Of a stretch of DNA of 64,000 nucleotides, positions 28,846 to 41,152 are shown piece by piece; position 1 is the stretch's first letter; every line of letters starts with the position of its first letter. A program made the translations under genes and the position numbers. A model generated the notes under the pieces. The model did no database searches, was not told the origin of the DNA, and worked only from the letters and a program-made list of their open reading frames with translations. The stretch lies in contig NZ_MWVI01000019.1 of NCBI RefSeq assembly GCF_002087295.1, forward strand, positions 1 through 64,000. Reading direction: 5' to 3'. This DNA comes from Vreelandella lionensis (GTDB lineage: Bacteria; Pseudomonadota; Gammaproteobacteria; Pseudomonadales; Halomonadaceae).

Positions 28846-29258
28846 TAACGCGTCTCCTCACCTTGCTCTTCACTGCCGCCCTCGTCATCCGCTTGACGAG
28901 CACGGTCCGTGGAGACCGCTTCGTCAATCAGCGATGAGAGGTGCTGACCGCGCACCACGCTTTCATCAAAATGAAAGCGCAGCTCTGGGACGTGCCGCAG
29001 CTTAATACGCTTGGCAATTTGGCTTCTTAGAAACCCTGAGGCGCGCTTAAGCACTTGCAGGTTCTCCTTGATACGCTCAGGCTCCTGTTCACCCAGCAGG
29101 GTGACATAGATATCGGCGTAGCCAAGATCGCGGCTAACGGTCGCACCGCTGACCGTGACCGTGCCCAAACGCGGGTCTTTCACTTCGCGTTGGATCAGTA
29201 CCGCCAGCTCCTTATGGAGCTGGTCGGCTACTCGGTCGGTACGCTTAAATTCGCGCAT
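28845..29258 (-). CDS. rbfA: Ribosome-binding factor A
   Basis: KH-type factor for late 30S maturation and cold adaptation. 137 residues with the conserved N-terminus REFKRTDRVADQLHKELA and the VTVSGATVSRDLGYADIYV strand. The C-terminal tail is acidic (DDEGGSEEQGEE). It lies 17 bp after infB and overlaps truB by one base. Confidence 0.93.
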   Translation of the reverse strand: MREFKRTDRVADQLHKELAVLIQREVKDPRLGTVTVSGATVSRDLGYADIYVTLLGEQEPERIKENLQVLKRASGFLRSQIAKRIKLRHVPELRFHFDESVVRGQHLSSLIDEAVSTDRARQADDEGGSEEQGEETR

Positions 29259-29275
29259 GCTTGCTCCTCGCGGCC

Positions 29276-31824
29276 TTACAGGCTGCGCTCGACCTTCACT
29301 TGGTCAAAGACTTCGATCTTGTCGCCGACCTGGACATCGTTGTAGTTCTTCACGCCGATGCCACACTCCATACCGTTACGTACTTCTTGTACGTCGTCTT
29401 TGAAGCGGCGCAGCGATTCGAGCTCACCTTCGTAGATCACCACGTTGTCGCGCAGAACGCGGATACGCTTGCTGCGTGACACCGTGCCTTCGACGACCAT
29501 ACAACCGGCAACGGCACCAATCTTCGGAGCGCGGAATACGTCGCGAACTTCGGCCACACCGACGATCTCTTCTTTCCACTCGGGCGCGAGCATACCGCTC
29601 ATCGCCTGCTTCACTTCGTCGATCAGCTGGTAGATAACGCTGTAGTAGCGCAGATCCAGGCCTTCACGCTCGATGATCTCGCGGGCAGCCGCGTCAGCAC
29701 GTACGTTGAAACCAACCACAATCGCTTCAGATGCCAGCGCCAGGTTGGCGTCAGTTCCGGTAATACCACCCACACCAGAGGAGACCACAGCCACTTGTAC
29801 TTCTTCAGTGGAGAGCTCTTCCAAGGCGCCTTTGATCGCTTCCAGCGAGCCTTGTACGTCGGCTTTGAGGACGATGTTGACCTTGGCCACTTCGTCTTGG
29901 CCCATCTGGCTGAACATGTTCTCCAGCTTGGCGTTCTGCTGACGCGCCAGGCGTACTTCGCGGTATTTACCCTGACGGAAGTTAGCCACTTCGCGGGCTT
30001 TCTTCTCATCGGCGACTACCATGAAGTCATCACCGGCATCCGGCGTGCCGTCGAGACCCTGGATCTCTACCGGCATGGCGGGGCCAGCGGTATCGACCTG
30101 CTTACCCAGCTCGTTGGTCAGCGCACCGACGCGGCCATAGTGCAGGCCAGCCAGGACGATGTCGCCCTTCTTCAGCGTACCGTTTTGAACCAGCACGGGT
30201 GCAACCGGACCGCGACCTTTGTCCAAGCGAGACTCAACAACAACACCTTTACCGGGTGCCGACGGAACGGCTGTCAGCTCAAGTACTTCGGAGGCCAGCT
30301 GGATCGCTTCCAGCAGGTCTTCCATACCTTCACCGGTTTTGGCAGACACGTGAACAAACTGCGTGTCACCGCCCCACTCTTCAGAGATAACGCCGTGCTG
30401 GGACAGTTCGTTACGAATGCGGTCAAAATCGGCACCCGTTTTATCGATCTTGTTCACAGCAACGACCATGGGAACTTCAGCCGCTTTCGAGTGCTCAATC
30501 GCCTCGACGGTCTGAGGCATCACGCCTTCGTCAGCTGCGACCACCAGGATAACCACGTCGGTGGCTTTTGCACCGCGGGCACGCATGGCGGTGAACGCCG
30601 CGTGACCAGGGGTATCCAGGAAGGTCACACCGCCGTGGTCATCTTCCCCGTGGTAAGCACCGATGTGCTGAGTAATACCGCCCGCTTCGCCAGTGGCGAC
30701 TTTGGCGCGACGGATATAGTCCAGCAGCGAGGTTTTACCGTGGTCAACGTGCCCCATAACGGTCACAACCGGTGAACGGGTGATCTCTTCGCCTTCGTAG
30801 GAGATGCCTTCCAGCATTTCCGTTTCCAGCGCGTCGTCTTTCACCAGTTTGACTTTGTGGCCCATCTCTTCCACCACGATGGCCGCTGTATCCTGGTCAA
30901 TCGTCTGTTTGATGGTTACCGCCGCACCCATGGTGAACATAGCCTTGATGACTTCGTTGGCCTTGATCGACATTTTGTCGGCTACCTCAGCAACGCTGAT
31001 GGACTCAGGAATCGAGACTTCACGCACGATCGGCTGAGTCGGCTTCTGGAAGCCGTGCTTGCCGTTGCCCTCTGGCTTGCGCCACCGCGACGTCCGCCAC
31101 GGCGTTCGGCACGCTTCACTTTCTTGCCACCGCCACGCTTACGCTCTTCGCGATCGCCACGATCATCGTCGTCATCACGACCTTTCTTCTTCGCAGCTGC
31201 CTTTTTGGGCGGTGCGGTACGACGGTCGGTACGGCCTTCTTTCGGCGGTGCAGGCGGCAGATGGTCGCCGGTTGGCGTATCGTCGATCCCAAGCTCAGGC
31301 ACTTCGATGTCCGGCACTTCCGCCGCTTTTGCTGCTTTTGCCTTGGCCTTCTCTTCTGCTTCTTTACGTGCAGCTTCTTCCGCAGCTTTGGCTTTCGCCG
31401 CTACCACTTTTTCTTCCGCTGCACGGGCATCACGCGCTTTGCGCTCTGCTTCAGCTTCGGCCATATCGCCCACTAACTGGCGCGGGCCAGAATGCTTGGG
31501 CTCAGGTGCTTTCGGCTTTTCGTCTTCAGCGCTTTTAACGTAGGTTTTCTTCTTGCGAACCTGTACTTCAATCGTTTTACCACGCTCACCGGTTTTGATG
31601 CGGCTGCGGGTTTTACGCGTCAACGTAATACGGTTTTTGCTCGGCTCGCTATCACCGCCGCCATGGCTTTTTTTCAAAAAGCTCAGCAACGTCTGCTTGT
31701 CGTCTTCAGACACAGCGTCACCTTCAGAAGCATGCTTCAAGCCTGCTTCTTTCATCTGTTCCAATAGGCGGGGCACATCGCGGCCCACTTTTACTGCAAA
31801 ATCTTTAACTGTCATATCTGACAT
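29276..31824 (-). CDS. infB: Translation initiation factor IF-2 (one frameshift)
   Basis: GTPase that brings initiator tRNA to the 30S subunit. About 849 residues repaired. Order: N-terminal IF2 domain, a long charged linker rich in Lys, Glu and Ala (residues 90-230) with an Arg/Gly patch, then the G domain with [19 protein letters not shown] and NKID, and the C-terminal beta-barrel domains. A missing C near 31079 in the RRGGRRGG patch (GGCGCAAG for GGCCGCAAG) splits it. It sits between nusA and rbfA. Confidence 0.95.
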
Positions 31825-31851
31825 AGTGACCCTCCTAAACCCGTGACCTGT

Positions 31852-33366
31852 TTACTGTGTGTTTGAATCCGATGCGTCATCGACTTCAAACCAGGGCGCA
31901 CGGGCAGTCATGATCAGTGCCGCTGCGCGCGCTTCGTCCAACTCCTCGATATCGACCAGATCGTCGACAGACTGCTCGGCGAGATCTTCCATTGTGACGA
32001 TACCGCGGCTGGCCAGGATGAAGGCCAAGTGGCGCTCCATGCCGTCCATCTCCAGCAGATCTTCTGCCGGCTGGGCACCGTCTAGCGCTTCTTCCGAGGC
32101 AATCGCCATCGTCAGCAGCTCGTCTTTCGCACGTGCACGCAACTCTTCCACCAAATCTTCATCGAACTCTTCGATTTCGAGCATCTCTTCCAGCGGCACG
32201 TAGGCAACTTCTTCCAGGGTGGTAAACCCTTCTTCCACCAACAGGCGAGCAACGTCTTCGTCCACACCCAGGTGTTGGACAAAGGAGTCTACCAAGCTGT
32301 CGATTTCCTGCTCGCGCTTGGACTCCGCTTCATCTTCAGTCATGACGTTGATACGCCAGCCAGTCAGCTCAGACGCCAAGCGAACGTTCTGGCCACTGCG
32401 GCCAATCGCCTGCGCCAGGTTGTCCTGGGCAACCGCTACGTCCATGGCGTGAGCATCTTCGTCCACTAGGATAGACCCCACATCGGCTGGCGCCATGGCG
32501 TTAATCACTAGCTGGGCGGGATTTTCGTCCCACAGAACGATATCTACACGCTCGTTTTGCAGCTCAGACGATACCGCCTGAACCCGTGAGCCACGCATAC
32601 CGACGCAGGCACCGACCGGATCAATGCGGCGGTCGTTGGTTTTCACTGCGATCTTGGCACGTGAGCCGGGGTCGCGGGCGGCACCTTTGATTTCAATCAG
32701 CTGCTCGGCGATTTCCGGCACTTCAATTTTGAACAGCTCAATGATGAATTCAGGGCAGGTGCGTGAGAGCTGCAGCTGCGCACCGCGAGCGTCCGGGTCA
32801 ACCTTGACCAGCAGCGCGCGAACACGCTCGTTCATACGGTAGCGCTCGCCATGGATCATTTCGTTACGCGGCAAAAACGCTTCGGCGTTTTCGCCCAGAT
32901 CAATGATCAGGCCGTCACGGGTGGTCTTTTTCACGATACCCGCGACCAGTTCGCCTTCACGGTCGGCGTATTGACGCACGACTTCGGCGCGCTCGGCTTC
33001 ACGTACTTTCTGTACGATAACCTGCTTGGCGGTTTGCGCGGCAATACGACCAAACACGGCGTTTTCGATTTTTTGCTCGACAACATCGCCCAGCTTCAGC
33101 GGCGGATCGCGCTGCTCGGCAATGGTCTCTTTGATTTCGTAGTCTGGCGTTTCGAATTCGTCATCTTCGACCACGGTCCAGTAGCGGAACGTATCGTAGT
33201 CACCGGTGCGGCGATCAATATGAACGCGCACATTGGCTTCTTCGTGCTCAAAACGCTTACGCGACGCGCTGGCCAGCGCGGCTTCTACCGCTTCGAAGAT
33301 GACATCGCGGGGGACGCCTTTTTCATTAGAGATCGCGTCCACGACCATTAAAATTTCTTTACTCAT
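31852..33366 (-). CDS. nusA: Transcription termination/antitermination factor NusA
   Basis: RNA polymerase-associated factor for pausing, termination and rRNA antitermination. 504 residues. N-terminal polymerase-binding domain, S1 domain near 140-200, two KH domains near 235-340 ([33 protein letters not shown]), and two C-terminal acidic repeats as in E. coli. Intact. Downstream of rimP and upstream of infB. Confidence 0.95.
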   Translation of the reverse strand: MSKEILMVVDAISNEKGVPRDVIFEAVEAALASASRKRFEHEEANVRVHIDRRTGDYDTFRYWTVVEDDEFETPDYEIKETIAEQRDPPLKLGDVVEQKIENAVFGRIAAQTAKQVIVQKVREAERAEVVRQYADREGELVAGIVKKTTRDGLIIDLGENAEAFLPRNEMIHGERYRMNERVRALLVKVDPDARGAQLQLSRTCPEFIIELFKIEVPEIAEQLIEIKGAARDPGSRAKIAVKTNDRRIDPVGACVGMRGSRVQAVSSELQNERVDIVLWDENPAQLVINAMAPADVGSILVDEDAHAMDVAVAQDNLAQAIGRSGQNVRLASELTGWRINVMTEDEAESKREQEIDSLVDSFVQHLGVDEDVARLLVEEGFTTLEEVAYVPLEEMLEIEEFDEDLVEELRARAKDELLTMAIASEEALDGAQPAEDLLEMDGMERHLAFILASRGIVTMEDLAEQSVDDLVDIEELDEARAAALIMTARAPWFEVDDASDSNTQ

Positions 33367-33436
33367 GCGTTTGCCTCGCCAGAAAACCTGTCCTTTTGTG
33401 CATCATCCCGGCGCCTGCCGGAAGCCGCGACCCGTG

Positions 33437-33899
33437 TTATTCGTCGAACTGCGGGACATCGTGCGCAGAATCGATGCTTTCGATAGGAAAGCAGTACTCT
33501 TCGCCTTCCAGTTGCAGCAGCACTTCATCACCCTCGACACCTGCGAGGAGCCCTTGATACTTGCGTCGCACATCGAAGGCAACGCGCAGCTTCAATGCCA
33601 CGTGATGGCCTTGATAGCGAATAAAGTGATCCAGGGAGTAGAGGGGACGTGCCATGCCGGGTAACGAGACCGCCAGGCGGTATTCGCCGGGAATGGGGTC
33701 TTCCACATCCATAACGGCACTGACTTGACGGCTAATATCAGCGCAGTCTTCCACGCTGACACCGCTCTCGCGCTCGATGTAAATTACCAGCCGCGAATGC
33801 TTGCCCTGGGAAATATGGTCGATACCCCATAGGTCGAAGCCCATGGCGGCAACGACAGGTTCGATCAGCGCGTGAAGCGCAGCGTGGTTTTGTGGCCAC
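33437..33899 (-). CDS. rimP: Ribosome maturation factor RimP (frameshift near the N-terminus)
   Basis: Needed for 30S assembly. About 153 residues after repair. Start GTG 33897-33899 with AGGAG eight bases upstream. Conserved MGFDLWGIDHISQGKHSRLV and the DVEDPIPGEYRLAVSLPGMARPL segment. An extra C near 33888 (AAACCACG for AAACACG) shifts the first 20 codons, so a truncated gene starting at 33844 would otherwise be called. First protein gene of the nusA operon. Confidence 0.92.
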
Positions 33900-34064
33900 A
33901 GACAAAGCTCCTATAGCCGTTGCATCAGGCACCTGGGCAGGAGTCATAAGAAAAGCTAGGTGGCTGATTGGCATTACCTGGGAATGTGTCTCTGGCTACT
34001 CGGACAACATCCGCTCGTGAGACACTCTTGGCTCGCAAAAATCTATTTATAAAAAGCTACTAAC

Positions 34065-34094
34065 AAAAAGCCCCTTCACAGGAAGGGGCTTTTT
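34065..34094 (-). terminator. Bidirectional Rho-independent terminator between tRNA-fMet and rimP
   Basis: AAAAAGCCCCTT / AAGGGGCTTTTT with a short CACAGG loop. T-runs are present on both strands, so on the minus strand it ends the tRNA transcript before rimP. Nothing else was recognised in 33900-34197. Confidence 0.9.
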
Positions 34095-34197
34095 GAAAGA
34101 AACCTGTAGTACCATTTTAGCAACATGTCGCGGTTTTTTCGCTGCCTTGAAGCACAATGTAGAACGCTTTTAGGCTTAAACAGTATTACTAAATAAA

Positions 34198-34275
<78 letters not shown>

Positions 34276-34422
34276 TCAATCTAGGTCGACGATAATAGAC
34301 ACTTGAAAGGCTTACGTCAAGAACTCATTACAAGAACTTGTTTCAAAAACTTTTTCAAATGCGTCTTTCGTCTCAGGTGCCAATCCTGACATTCTGGGAA
34401 GCTGGTAAACCAGCGAAACAGA

Positions 34423-34509
34423 TGGTGCCGAAGGCGGGACTTGAACCCGCACGACCATACGGTCACTACCCCCTCAAGATAGCGTGTCTACCAATTCCAC
34501 CACTTCGGC
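34423..34509 (-). tRNA. tRNA-Leu (GAG)
   Basis: 87-base minus-strand type II tRNA. Acceptor GCCGAAG / CTTCGGC, D-loop GGAATTGGTAGACACG, anticodon loop TTGAGGG, long variable arm GTGACCGTATGGTCGTG, T-arm GGGTTCAAGTCCC, encoded CCA. It lies between secG and the initiator tRNA, as in E. coli and Pseudomonas. Confidence 0.96.
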
Positions 34510-34543
34510 ATCAGGGGAGGCTAAAGAAAGCGACATCAAGCGG

Positions 34544-34903
34544 TTACTCGCTGCTTTCCTCTAGCACTGGCGCGGTATTATCCATACTTGCAGGAGAGTC
34601 GTCAAGCGTTGGAATGTTTTGCTGTTGTTCGATCATCTGCGCATCAGGAATACCCGCTTCCGGCGCTTGGCCTGCCTGGGTCGCGAAGTACGCAAGCGCC
34701 GTGGAGGTGACAAAAAAGCCCGCCGCAAGAATACCCGTTGTGCGGGAGAGGAAATTACAGCTACCCCGCGAGCCAAACACTGTTTGCGACGCACCGCCAC
34801 CAAAAGCAGCGCCTGCTTCGGCACCCTTACCCTGCTGAAGGAGGATGAGTACAACCAAGGCGACCGCAATCACCACGTGAACCATAAGAATTGCAACTTG
34901 CAT
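34544..34903 (-). CDS. secG: Protein translocase subunit SecG
   Basis: Small subunit of the SecYEG translocon. 119 residues from ATG 34903 ([11 protein letters not shown]), with AGGA upstream. Two membrane helices (about 1-24 and 54-76) flank the conserved [15 protein letters not shown] loop. A C-terminal Gln/Glu-rich tail is present. The extra 19 codons of open frame upstream overlap tpiA and are not used. Between tpiA and the tRNA-Leu gene. Confidence 0.93.
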   Translation of the reverse strand: MQVAILMVHVVIAVALVVLILLQQGKGAEAGAAFGGGASQTVFGSRGSCNFLSRTTGILAAGFFVTSTALAYFATQAGQAPEAGIPDAQMIEQQQNIPTLDDSPASMDNTAPVLEESSE

Positions 34904-34907
34904 GGAG

Positions 34908-35658
34908 TTATCCTGCTGACTGACAAATGGCGTAGACATCGTCGGTTTTAAGCGAGGCACCGCCCACTAACCCGCCGTCGATGTCCGGCTGGGCGAGCAG
35001 CTCAGCCGCGTTACTTGCGTTCATGCTACCGCCGTAAAGCAGTTTCAGCTGCTCGGCAAGCGACGCATCAAACCCTGCCTGATAGGCACGAATGCCTGCC
35101 ATGACCTCTTGCGCCTGCTCTGGCGTGGCCGTACGGCCGGTACCTATCGCCCACACAGGCTCGTAGGCAATAACGATTTGCAGACGCTGTTCTGGCGCTA
35201 AGCGAGCCATGATATAGCCTACTTGGCGCAACACAACGTCCATCGTGCGGCCTGCATCGCGCTCTTCCAGCGTTTCACCCACGCATAGAATAGGCGTCAG
35301 CCCAGCATCAAGGGCTGCCAGCAGACGGTCAAACACCTGCTCGTCGCTTTCGCGGTAAAGCTGGCGGCGCTCAGAGTGCCCCACCAACACGTAGGCCACA
35401 CCAAACTCTTTGAGCATGCTACCGCTCACTTCCCCGGTATGCGGCCCCGGAGTGATGAGGATTAAGCGTTTGCGCCCCTAGCTGCAGCGGCGTGTTGCTG
35501 AACGCATGGCGCGCAGCGTCGAGATAGGGAAACGGCGGAATGACCACCACGTCGATATTGGCGGGCAGCGCAGCAGAAGCAAACGTTTTGCCAAACGACT
35601 CAATCAACGCCGCAGAACCGTTCATTTTCCAGTTACCGGCGATTAATGGCGTACGCAT
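34908..35658 (-). CDS. tpiA: Triosephosphate isomerase (one frameshift)
   Basis: Interconverts DHAP and glyceraldehyde-3-phosphate. About 249 residues repaired. Catalytic Lys in AGNWKMNG, His in VLVGHSERR, Glu in [12 protein letters not shown], and the phosphate loop LYGGSM. An extra C near 35444 (GGGGCCGCAT for GGGGCGCAT) shifts frame at HHSGAHTGEVSG. It overlaps nothing and is followed by secG after 4 bp. Confidence 0.94.
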
Positions 35659-35787
35659 GGATAATCCTCACTCAAGGTGGAGCGAAATGGTATAGGAGCC
35701 GCCTTGTCAAGACAACCGCTGTTGCAAGCCCAATGACAGGCACGATGCGCTTTGCCGAGCAAGGACGGCTATGCACGACCCAGCATG

Positions 35788-37137
35788 CTAGCCGAGTAGC
35801 GCCTGCACTTGACCTGCCAGCTTATTGGCTAGGCGATCCGCATCCAAATGAGCGCGCCCTTCCACCATTACGCGGATTAATGGCTCGGTGCCGGATGGGC
35901 GCAGCAGCACCCGCCCTTGGTCCCCTAATTCAGCCTCCAATGCAGCAACAGCATCCAACAGCGGTTGGGCAGCCATAACCTCTTTGGCATTCGACCCTGC
36001 GGGCAAGCGCACATTAACCAGTGATTGCGGCACTTTTTCCAGCCCTTTCAGCAGCGATGGTAACGGCTTTTGCTCCCGCACCATTAACCCCAGCACCTGC
36101 AAGGCTGACACAATACCATCGCCGGTCGTTTGTACGTGGCCACAGACAATGTGTCCCGACGCTTCGCCGCCCAGCTCCCAGCCGTTGGCTGCCACCATTT
36201 CCATCACGAAGCGGTCGCCTACTTTGGCACGCTGGAACGGGATACCGAGCCGGTCTAATGCCATCCCCAGGCCGAAGTTACTCATCAGCGTGCCGACCAC
36301 GCCGCCTTCCAGAAGGCCGCGCTCAAAACGGTCACGGGCGATTAAGTACAAAATATCGTCGCCATCGACCTCACGACCATCCGCATCAACGAGCAGTACA
36401 CGGTCGCCATCGCCATCGAAAGCAATGCCTAAATCCGCCCCTTGCTGAATTACCGCCGCCCGCAGCGCTGCTGGGTGTGTCGATCCCACATGGTGGTTGA
36501 TATTTAATCCATCTGGCGCGGTGCCAATCACGCTCACTTCCGCCCCTAGCTCGCGAAAAACGCTGGGCGCGATATGGTAAGTGGCACCGTGGGCGCAATC
36601 CAATACCACTTTCAGTCCGTGCAGACTAAGTCGATCCGGCAGGGTGGATTTACAGAACTCAATATAGCGGCCTGCGGCATCGTCAATGCGTGCCGCCTTA
36701 CCTAGCTGCGCCGCATCGGCGGTGGTCAACGGGGCTTCCAGCATCGCTTCAATGCGGTCTTCCACGTCATCCGGCAGCTTTTTGCCTTCTGCGGAGAAAA
36801 ACTTAATGCCGTTATCGGCAAACGGATTATGAGAAGCTGAAATCACAATGCCCGCATCCGCCCGGAAGGTACGTGTGAGATAAGCGATCCCAGGCGTGGG
36901 CATCGGCCCTAACAGGGAAACATCCACACCTGCAGCCGACAGCCCCGCTTCCAGCGCCGACTCAAACATATAGCCGGAAATACGCGTATCTTTACCAATC
37001 AATACCCGAGTGCGGCCCTTTTCACGGCGCAGCACCTGCCCAGCGGCCCACCCCAACTTGAGCATAAAGTCAGCAGTAATCGGTGACTGCCCAACGGTAC
37101 CGCGAATACCGTCAGTGCCAAAATAGCGTCGTGTCAT
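35788..37137 (-). CDS. glmM: Phosphoglucosamine mutase
   Basis: Converts glucosamine-6-phosphate to glucosamine-1-phosphate for UDP-GlcNAc synthesis. 449 residues. N-terminal FGTDGIRG, active-site serine in [12 protein letters not shown], the metal loop DGDGDR, and the C-terminal phosphate-binding [12 protein letters not shown]. The ATG overlaps the folP stop (ATGA). Intact. Confidence 0.95.
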   Translation of the reverse strand: MTRRYFGTDGIRGTVGQSPITADFMLKLGWAAGQVLRREKGRTRVLIGKDTRISGYMFESALEAGLSAAGVDVSLLGPMPTPGIAYLTRTFRADAGIVISASHNPFADNGIKFFSAEGKKLPDDVEDRIEAMLEAPLTTADAAQLGKAARIDDAAGRYIEFCKSTLPDRLSLHGLKVVLDCAHGATYHIAPSVFRELGAEVSVIGTAPDGLNINHHVGSTHPAALRAAVIQQGADLGIAFDGDGDRVLLVDADGREVDGDDILYLIARDRFERGLLEGGVVGTLMSNFGLGMALDRLGIPFQRAKVGDRFVMEMVAANGWELGGEASGHIVCGHVQTTGDGIVSALQVLGLMVREQKPLPSLLKGLEKVPQSLVNVRLPAGSNAKEVMAAQPLLDAVAALEAELGDQGRVLLRPSGTEPLIRVMVEGRAHLDADRLANKLAGQVQALLG

Positions 37138-38051
37138 AACGAGAGTTCCTTATCAACGGGCGGCTCACAGCCCTCTTGTAGTACCGCCCAAGCCATATTC
37201 ACAGCATCCACTGTAGGCCCAACATCATGCACTCGTAGAATGCTCGCCCCACGCTCAACCGCCATAGCCGACAAAGCCAAGCCGCCAGCTAAACCGTTCT
37301 TCTACCGGACGACCCAGTACTTTGCCAATCATGCTTTTACGTGACATGCCTACCAATATCGGCAGATCAAGCGCGAGCAGCGACTCCATATACTTGAGCA
37401 AACGCAGGTTATGCTCGACGGTTTTGCCAAACCCAAAGCCAGGGTCGATCAAAAGCCGATGACGGCGCAGCCCTGCCGCTTCACAAGCATCGATACGCTC
37501 GGATAAATACGCCGCGACCGCACGCTCTACGGGCTCGCTGTACTCAGGAGAGTGCTGCATGTTCTGCGGCTCGCCCTGGCGGTGCATCAGACACACAGGC
37601 AAACCGCTGCTGGCAGCAGCTGCCAGTGCGCCCTCGCGCTCTAGCGCACGCACATCGTTAATCATCCCCGCCCCTAAGGCGCTGGCTTCACGAATCACCG
37701 TGGCGCTGCTGGTATCCACCGATACCAACGCATCTAGTTCGCGCACCAGCGCTTCCACTACGGGTGCGACACGGTCTAGCTCTTGCTGCTCAGAAACCGC
37801 CATAGCGCCTGGACGGGTCGATTCGCCGCCCACATCAATCAAGGCAGCGCCTTCGGCCAGCATGCGCTCGGCGTGGCGTAGCGCATCGTCTAAGGCAACA
37901 TGCTGACCACCATCGGAGAACGAATCAGGCGTGACGTTCAAAATACCCATCACCCGTGGAACCGAAAGATCAAGCGTATGGCGCCCACACGCAGCTGCAA
38001 AGCACTCTCTGCTTGGCGCGAAGGCGATGAAGGGTCAACGTTCGGTGTCAT
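37134..38051 (-). CDS. folP: Dihydropteroate synthase (two frameshifts)
   Basis: Joins p-aminobenzoate to hydroxymethyl-dihydropterin pyrophosphate; target of sulfonamides. About 305 residues repaired. Signature [15 protein letters not shown], then [31 protein letters not shown] and GMSRKSMIG. Two errors: a missing C near 37981 (GGCGCCATACG for GGCGCCCATACG) before the signature, and an extra T near 37286 (CGGTTTAGC for CGGTTAGC) before the last 50 residues. Start ATG 38049-38051; the stop overlaps the glmM start. In many proteobacteria it follows ftsH, as here. Confidence 0.92.
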
Positions 38052-38105
38052 GCTACCGCCTAAAAATAGAAAAGAAACGTAACTGCTATTGGCCCACAGC
38101 ATAAC

Positions 38106-38134
38106 AAAAAGGCGCCCCAATATGGGACGCCTTT
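38106..38134 (-). terminator. Terminator after ftsH
   Basis: Minus-strand stem AAAGGCGTCCCA / TGGGGCGCCTTT with loop TAT, followed by a T-run. It lies between ftsH and folP and suggests partial separation of the two transcripts. Confidence 0.8.
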
Positions 38135-38158
38135 GCTAACACCAGCAGTATGGCTTGA

Positions 38159-40157
38159 TTAAGGACCTGCAGGGCCACCTAGCGGGTCAGATGGACGACG
38201 GCGCGGCTCATCGTCATCCTCTTCGCCTTCATCGCTTGACGCGTTAGGCGCTTGGTCATCCGCTTTCGCTTCTGGCTTATCATCGCTGACGCGCATTCCA
38301 CCACCGGAGGAGTCACCGTCGTTCCAGCCTTCCGGCGGACGCGGGTCACGTCCTTCCATGATGTCTTTAAGCTGGCTGGCGTCGATGGGTTTCAAACTTC
38401 ATCAGCGCTTCTGCCATGGCATCCAGCTTATCGCGGTTGTCATGAAGAATCTGACGCGCCTGCTCGTAACACTCATCGATAATCTTGCGCACTTCTTTAT
38501 CAAGACGCGTGGTGGTTTCGCCAGATTTCAGCTTACCGCCGCCCTGACCAGGGCCACCGAGGAACTGGTGAGACTCGTCCTCATCGTACATGATCGGGCC
38601 CATCTCATCCGAGAGACCCCATTTGGCCACCATGTTGTGAGCCAGCTCAGTGGCACGCTTGATGTCGTTAGATGCACCAGTGGTCACACCGTTAGCACCC
38701 AGCGTCATCTCTTCGGCAATACGGCCACCAAACAGCGAGCAGATCTGGCTGATAATTTGCTGGCGCGACAGGCTGTAGCGATCCTCTTCCGGCAGGAACA
38801 TCGTCACACCCAGCGCGCGGCCACGAGGAATAATCGTCACCTTGTAGACAGGGTCGTGCTCAGGCATGACCAAGCCAATAATCGCGTGGCCTGCTTCGTG
38901 ATAAGCGGTATTGAGCTTCTCTTTATCGGTCATGACCATGGATTTGCGCTCAGCGCCCATCATGATCTTGTCCTTGGCAAGCTCCAGCTCTTCCATGCTA
39001 ACCAAACGCTTATTACGACGTGCGGCAAACAGCGCGGCTTCGTTCACTAGGTTGGCAAGATCCGCACCGGAGAAGCCCGGCGTACCGCGTGCGATCAGCA
39101 GCGGTTTCACATCATCCGACAGCGGCACTTTGCGCAGGTGAACGCCAAGAATGTGCTCACGACCACGAATGTCGGGTAAGCCAACGGTCACCTGACGATC
39201 GAAACGGCCTGGGCGCAACAGTGCCGGGTCAAGAACGTCCGGGCGGTTGGTGGCGGCGATGACAATAATGCCCTCGTTGGCTTCAAAGCCGTCCATTTCC
39301 ACCAGCAGCTGGTTCAGCGTCTGCTCACGCTCATCATTACCTCCCCCCATGCCGGTACCGCGCGAGCGGCCAACAGCATCGATTTCGTCGATAAAGATAA
39401 TGCAGGGCGCCTGCTTCTTGGCCTGCTCGAACATGTCACGAACGCGGGATGCACCCACACCAACGAACATTTCAACGAAGTCAGAGCCTGAAATAGAGAA
39501 GAAAGGCACTTTGGCTTCGCCCGCAATGGACTTGGCCAGCAACGTTTTACCGGTACCAGGCGGGCCCACCATCAGTACGCCGCGGGGAATGGTGCCACCC
39601 AGGCGTTGGAACTTGGTGGGGTCGCGCAGGAAGTCGACCAGCTCTTCTACTTCCTCCTTCGCTTCGTCGCAGCCTGCGACATCTGCAAAGGTGGTTTTGA
39701 TCTGATCCTGGGAGAGCAGCTTCGCCTTGGATTTGCCAAAGCTCATCGGGCCGCCTTTACCGCCACAAGCGCCGCCCTGCATTTGGCGCATAAAGAACAT
39801 AAAGATGGCCAGGATCAGCAGAATCGGGAAGCTGGCAATCAGCAGGCGCGTCCAGATGCTTTGCTGCTCTGGCTCTTTACCCACGACCGTCACGTTATTG
39901 CTGAGCAGATCATCCATCAGCTTCGGATCTTCCGCCGCCGGACGAATGGTCTGGAACTGCGAACCATCCGTGCGCTCACCGTTGATGGTATAGCCATCAA
40001 TCGTGACGCTGCGGACCTGCTGATTTTGCACCTGCTGCACAAACTGGGAGTAGTTAGTGGTTTGTGGTGCGCTTTCCGTACTGAAATTATTGAACACTGT
40101 CAGTAGAACGGCCGCGATGACCAACCACAGAATCAGGTTCTTCGCCATATCGTTCAA
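38159..40157 (-). CDS. ftsH: ATP-dependent zinc metalloprotease FtsH (frameshift near the C-terminus)
   Basis: Membrane-anchored AAA+ protease that degrades membrane proteins and regulators such as sigma-32 and LpxC. About 665 residues repaired. Two membrane helices (about 5-23 and 105-122), Walker [11 protein letters not shown], the second-region-of-homology arginine fingers (RPGRFDRQ), and the zinc site HEAGH. The start is TTG at 40157 ([11 protein letters not shown]), paralleling the UUG start of E. coli FtsH; ATG 40148 is the alternative. An extra C near 38393 (ACCCATC for ACCATC) separates the acidic, Pro/Asp-rich tail. Confidence 0.94.
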
Positions 40158-40384
40158 GGGGCTACCCTCATTACAAGAATCCGTCAGTTAACCGCTAATA
40201 CTCTGACCTTACCCTCGAGCTTAACGTTCAACCATTGCCAAAGCACATTTGGCTTTGGGCCATCTGTGTCACGTTCGTCCAATGTACATAATGTGACACA
40301 CCTTACGCTTGCCTGTCTGGCAATCGTGGTGATAAATCTTTGCTATAACACTTGCCCATACCACCAGGGCCGAGCCAGCACTGG

Positions 40385-41048
40385 CTAACCGCGAAAGCCC
40401 TCCGCCAAAAAGTAGACTTCTCGGGAGCGCGCCCGAGAGGCATCCGGTTTGCGGGTAACCACGCGGTCAAAACTGCCACGCAGCTCTTTTAGGTAGGCCT
40501 CAAAGCCTTCCTCCTGGAATACCGTTTACCAAAAACCGCCCTTTGGGCGAGAGCGTTTCACGGGCCAACTCCAACGCCAGCTCGACAAGATACATCGCTG
40601 GTGGCTGATCGATGGCTGCCATACCACTCATATTGGGGGCCATGTCCGACATAACAAGGTCTACCGGACGATTCCCCAGGCGCTCAAGAATCGCGTTAAG
40701 TACGCTCTCCTCGGTAAAATCGCCCTGAATAAAGTCCACCCCTGCCAGCGCATCCATCTCCAGAATATCAGAGGCGATGACCACGCCCTCTGGCCCGACT
40801 TTTTCGGCGGCGATTTGGCTCCATCCACCAGGGGCTGCCCCCAGATCAATGATCGTCATACCATTACGAAACAGTTTATCCTTCTCATCCAGCTCTAGCA
40901 GCTTATAGCTCGCCCGGGAGCGGTAGCCATCCTGCCAGCTCTGTTTTACGTACTGGTCGTCAAAATGTTCTTTCTTCCAGTTATTGCTGGTTTTGCTCAC
41001 TGAATGTTTACGGCTTGGGGGCTTTTGCTGCATGTGGGAATCTGACAC
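40385..41048 (-). CDS. rlmE: 23S rRNA (uridine-2552-2-prime-O) methyltransferase RlmE (one frameshift)
   Basis: FtsJ/RrmJ heat-shock methyltransferase acting on the 50S subunit. SAM motif [12 protein letters not shown], catalytic K-D-K-E residues including the Asp in VMSDMAPN and the Lys in GRFLVK. An extra C near 40528 (GTAAACGG for GTAAAGG) shifts frame just at that Lys; the repaired C-terminus runs to TAG 40385-40387. The GTG at 41048 gives about 220 residues; ATG 41033 or the GTG giving MSKTSNNW (about 203 residues, closest to homologues) are alternatives. Divergent from yhbY. Confidence 0.9.
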
Positions 41049-41152
41049 TGGAATAAGAGATGGGCGCGTTCACGTGATTGCTTTCACTTAGCGGCATTTC
41101 ACCGTAAGATGGAACGTTAAGCGCTAACCGGGATACCGCAAGATACATTAGC

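Noticed and set aside
29795..31543. Long plus-strand frames opposite infB (up to 326 codons)
   Set aside because: Antisense shadows of infB; the Ser/Pro/Arg-rich translation mirrors its charged linker.
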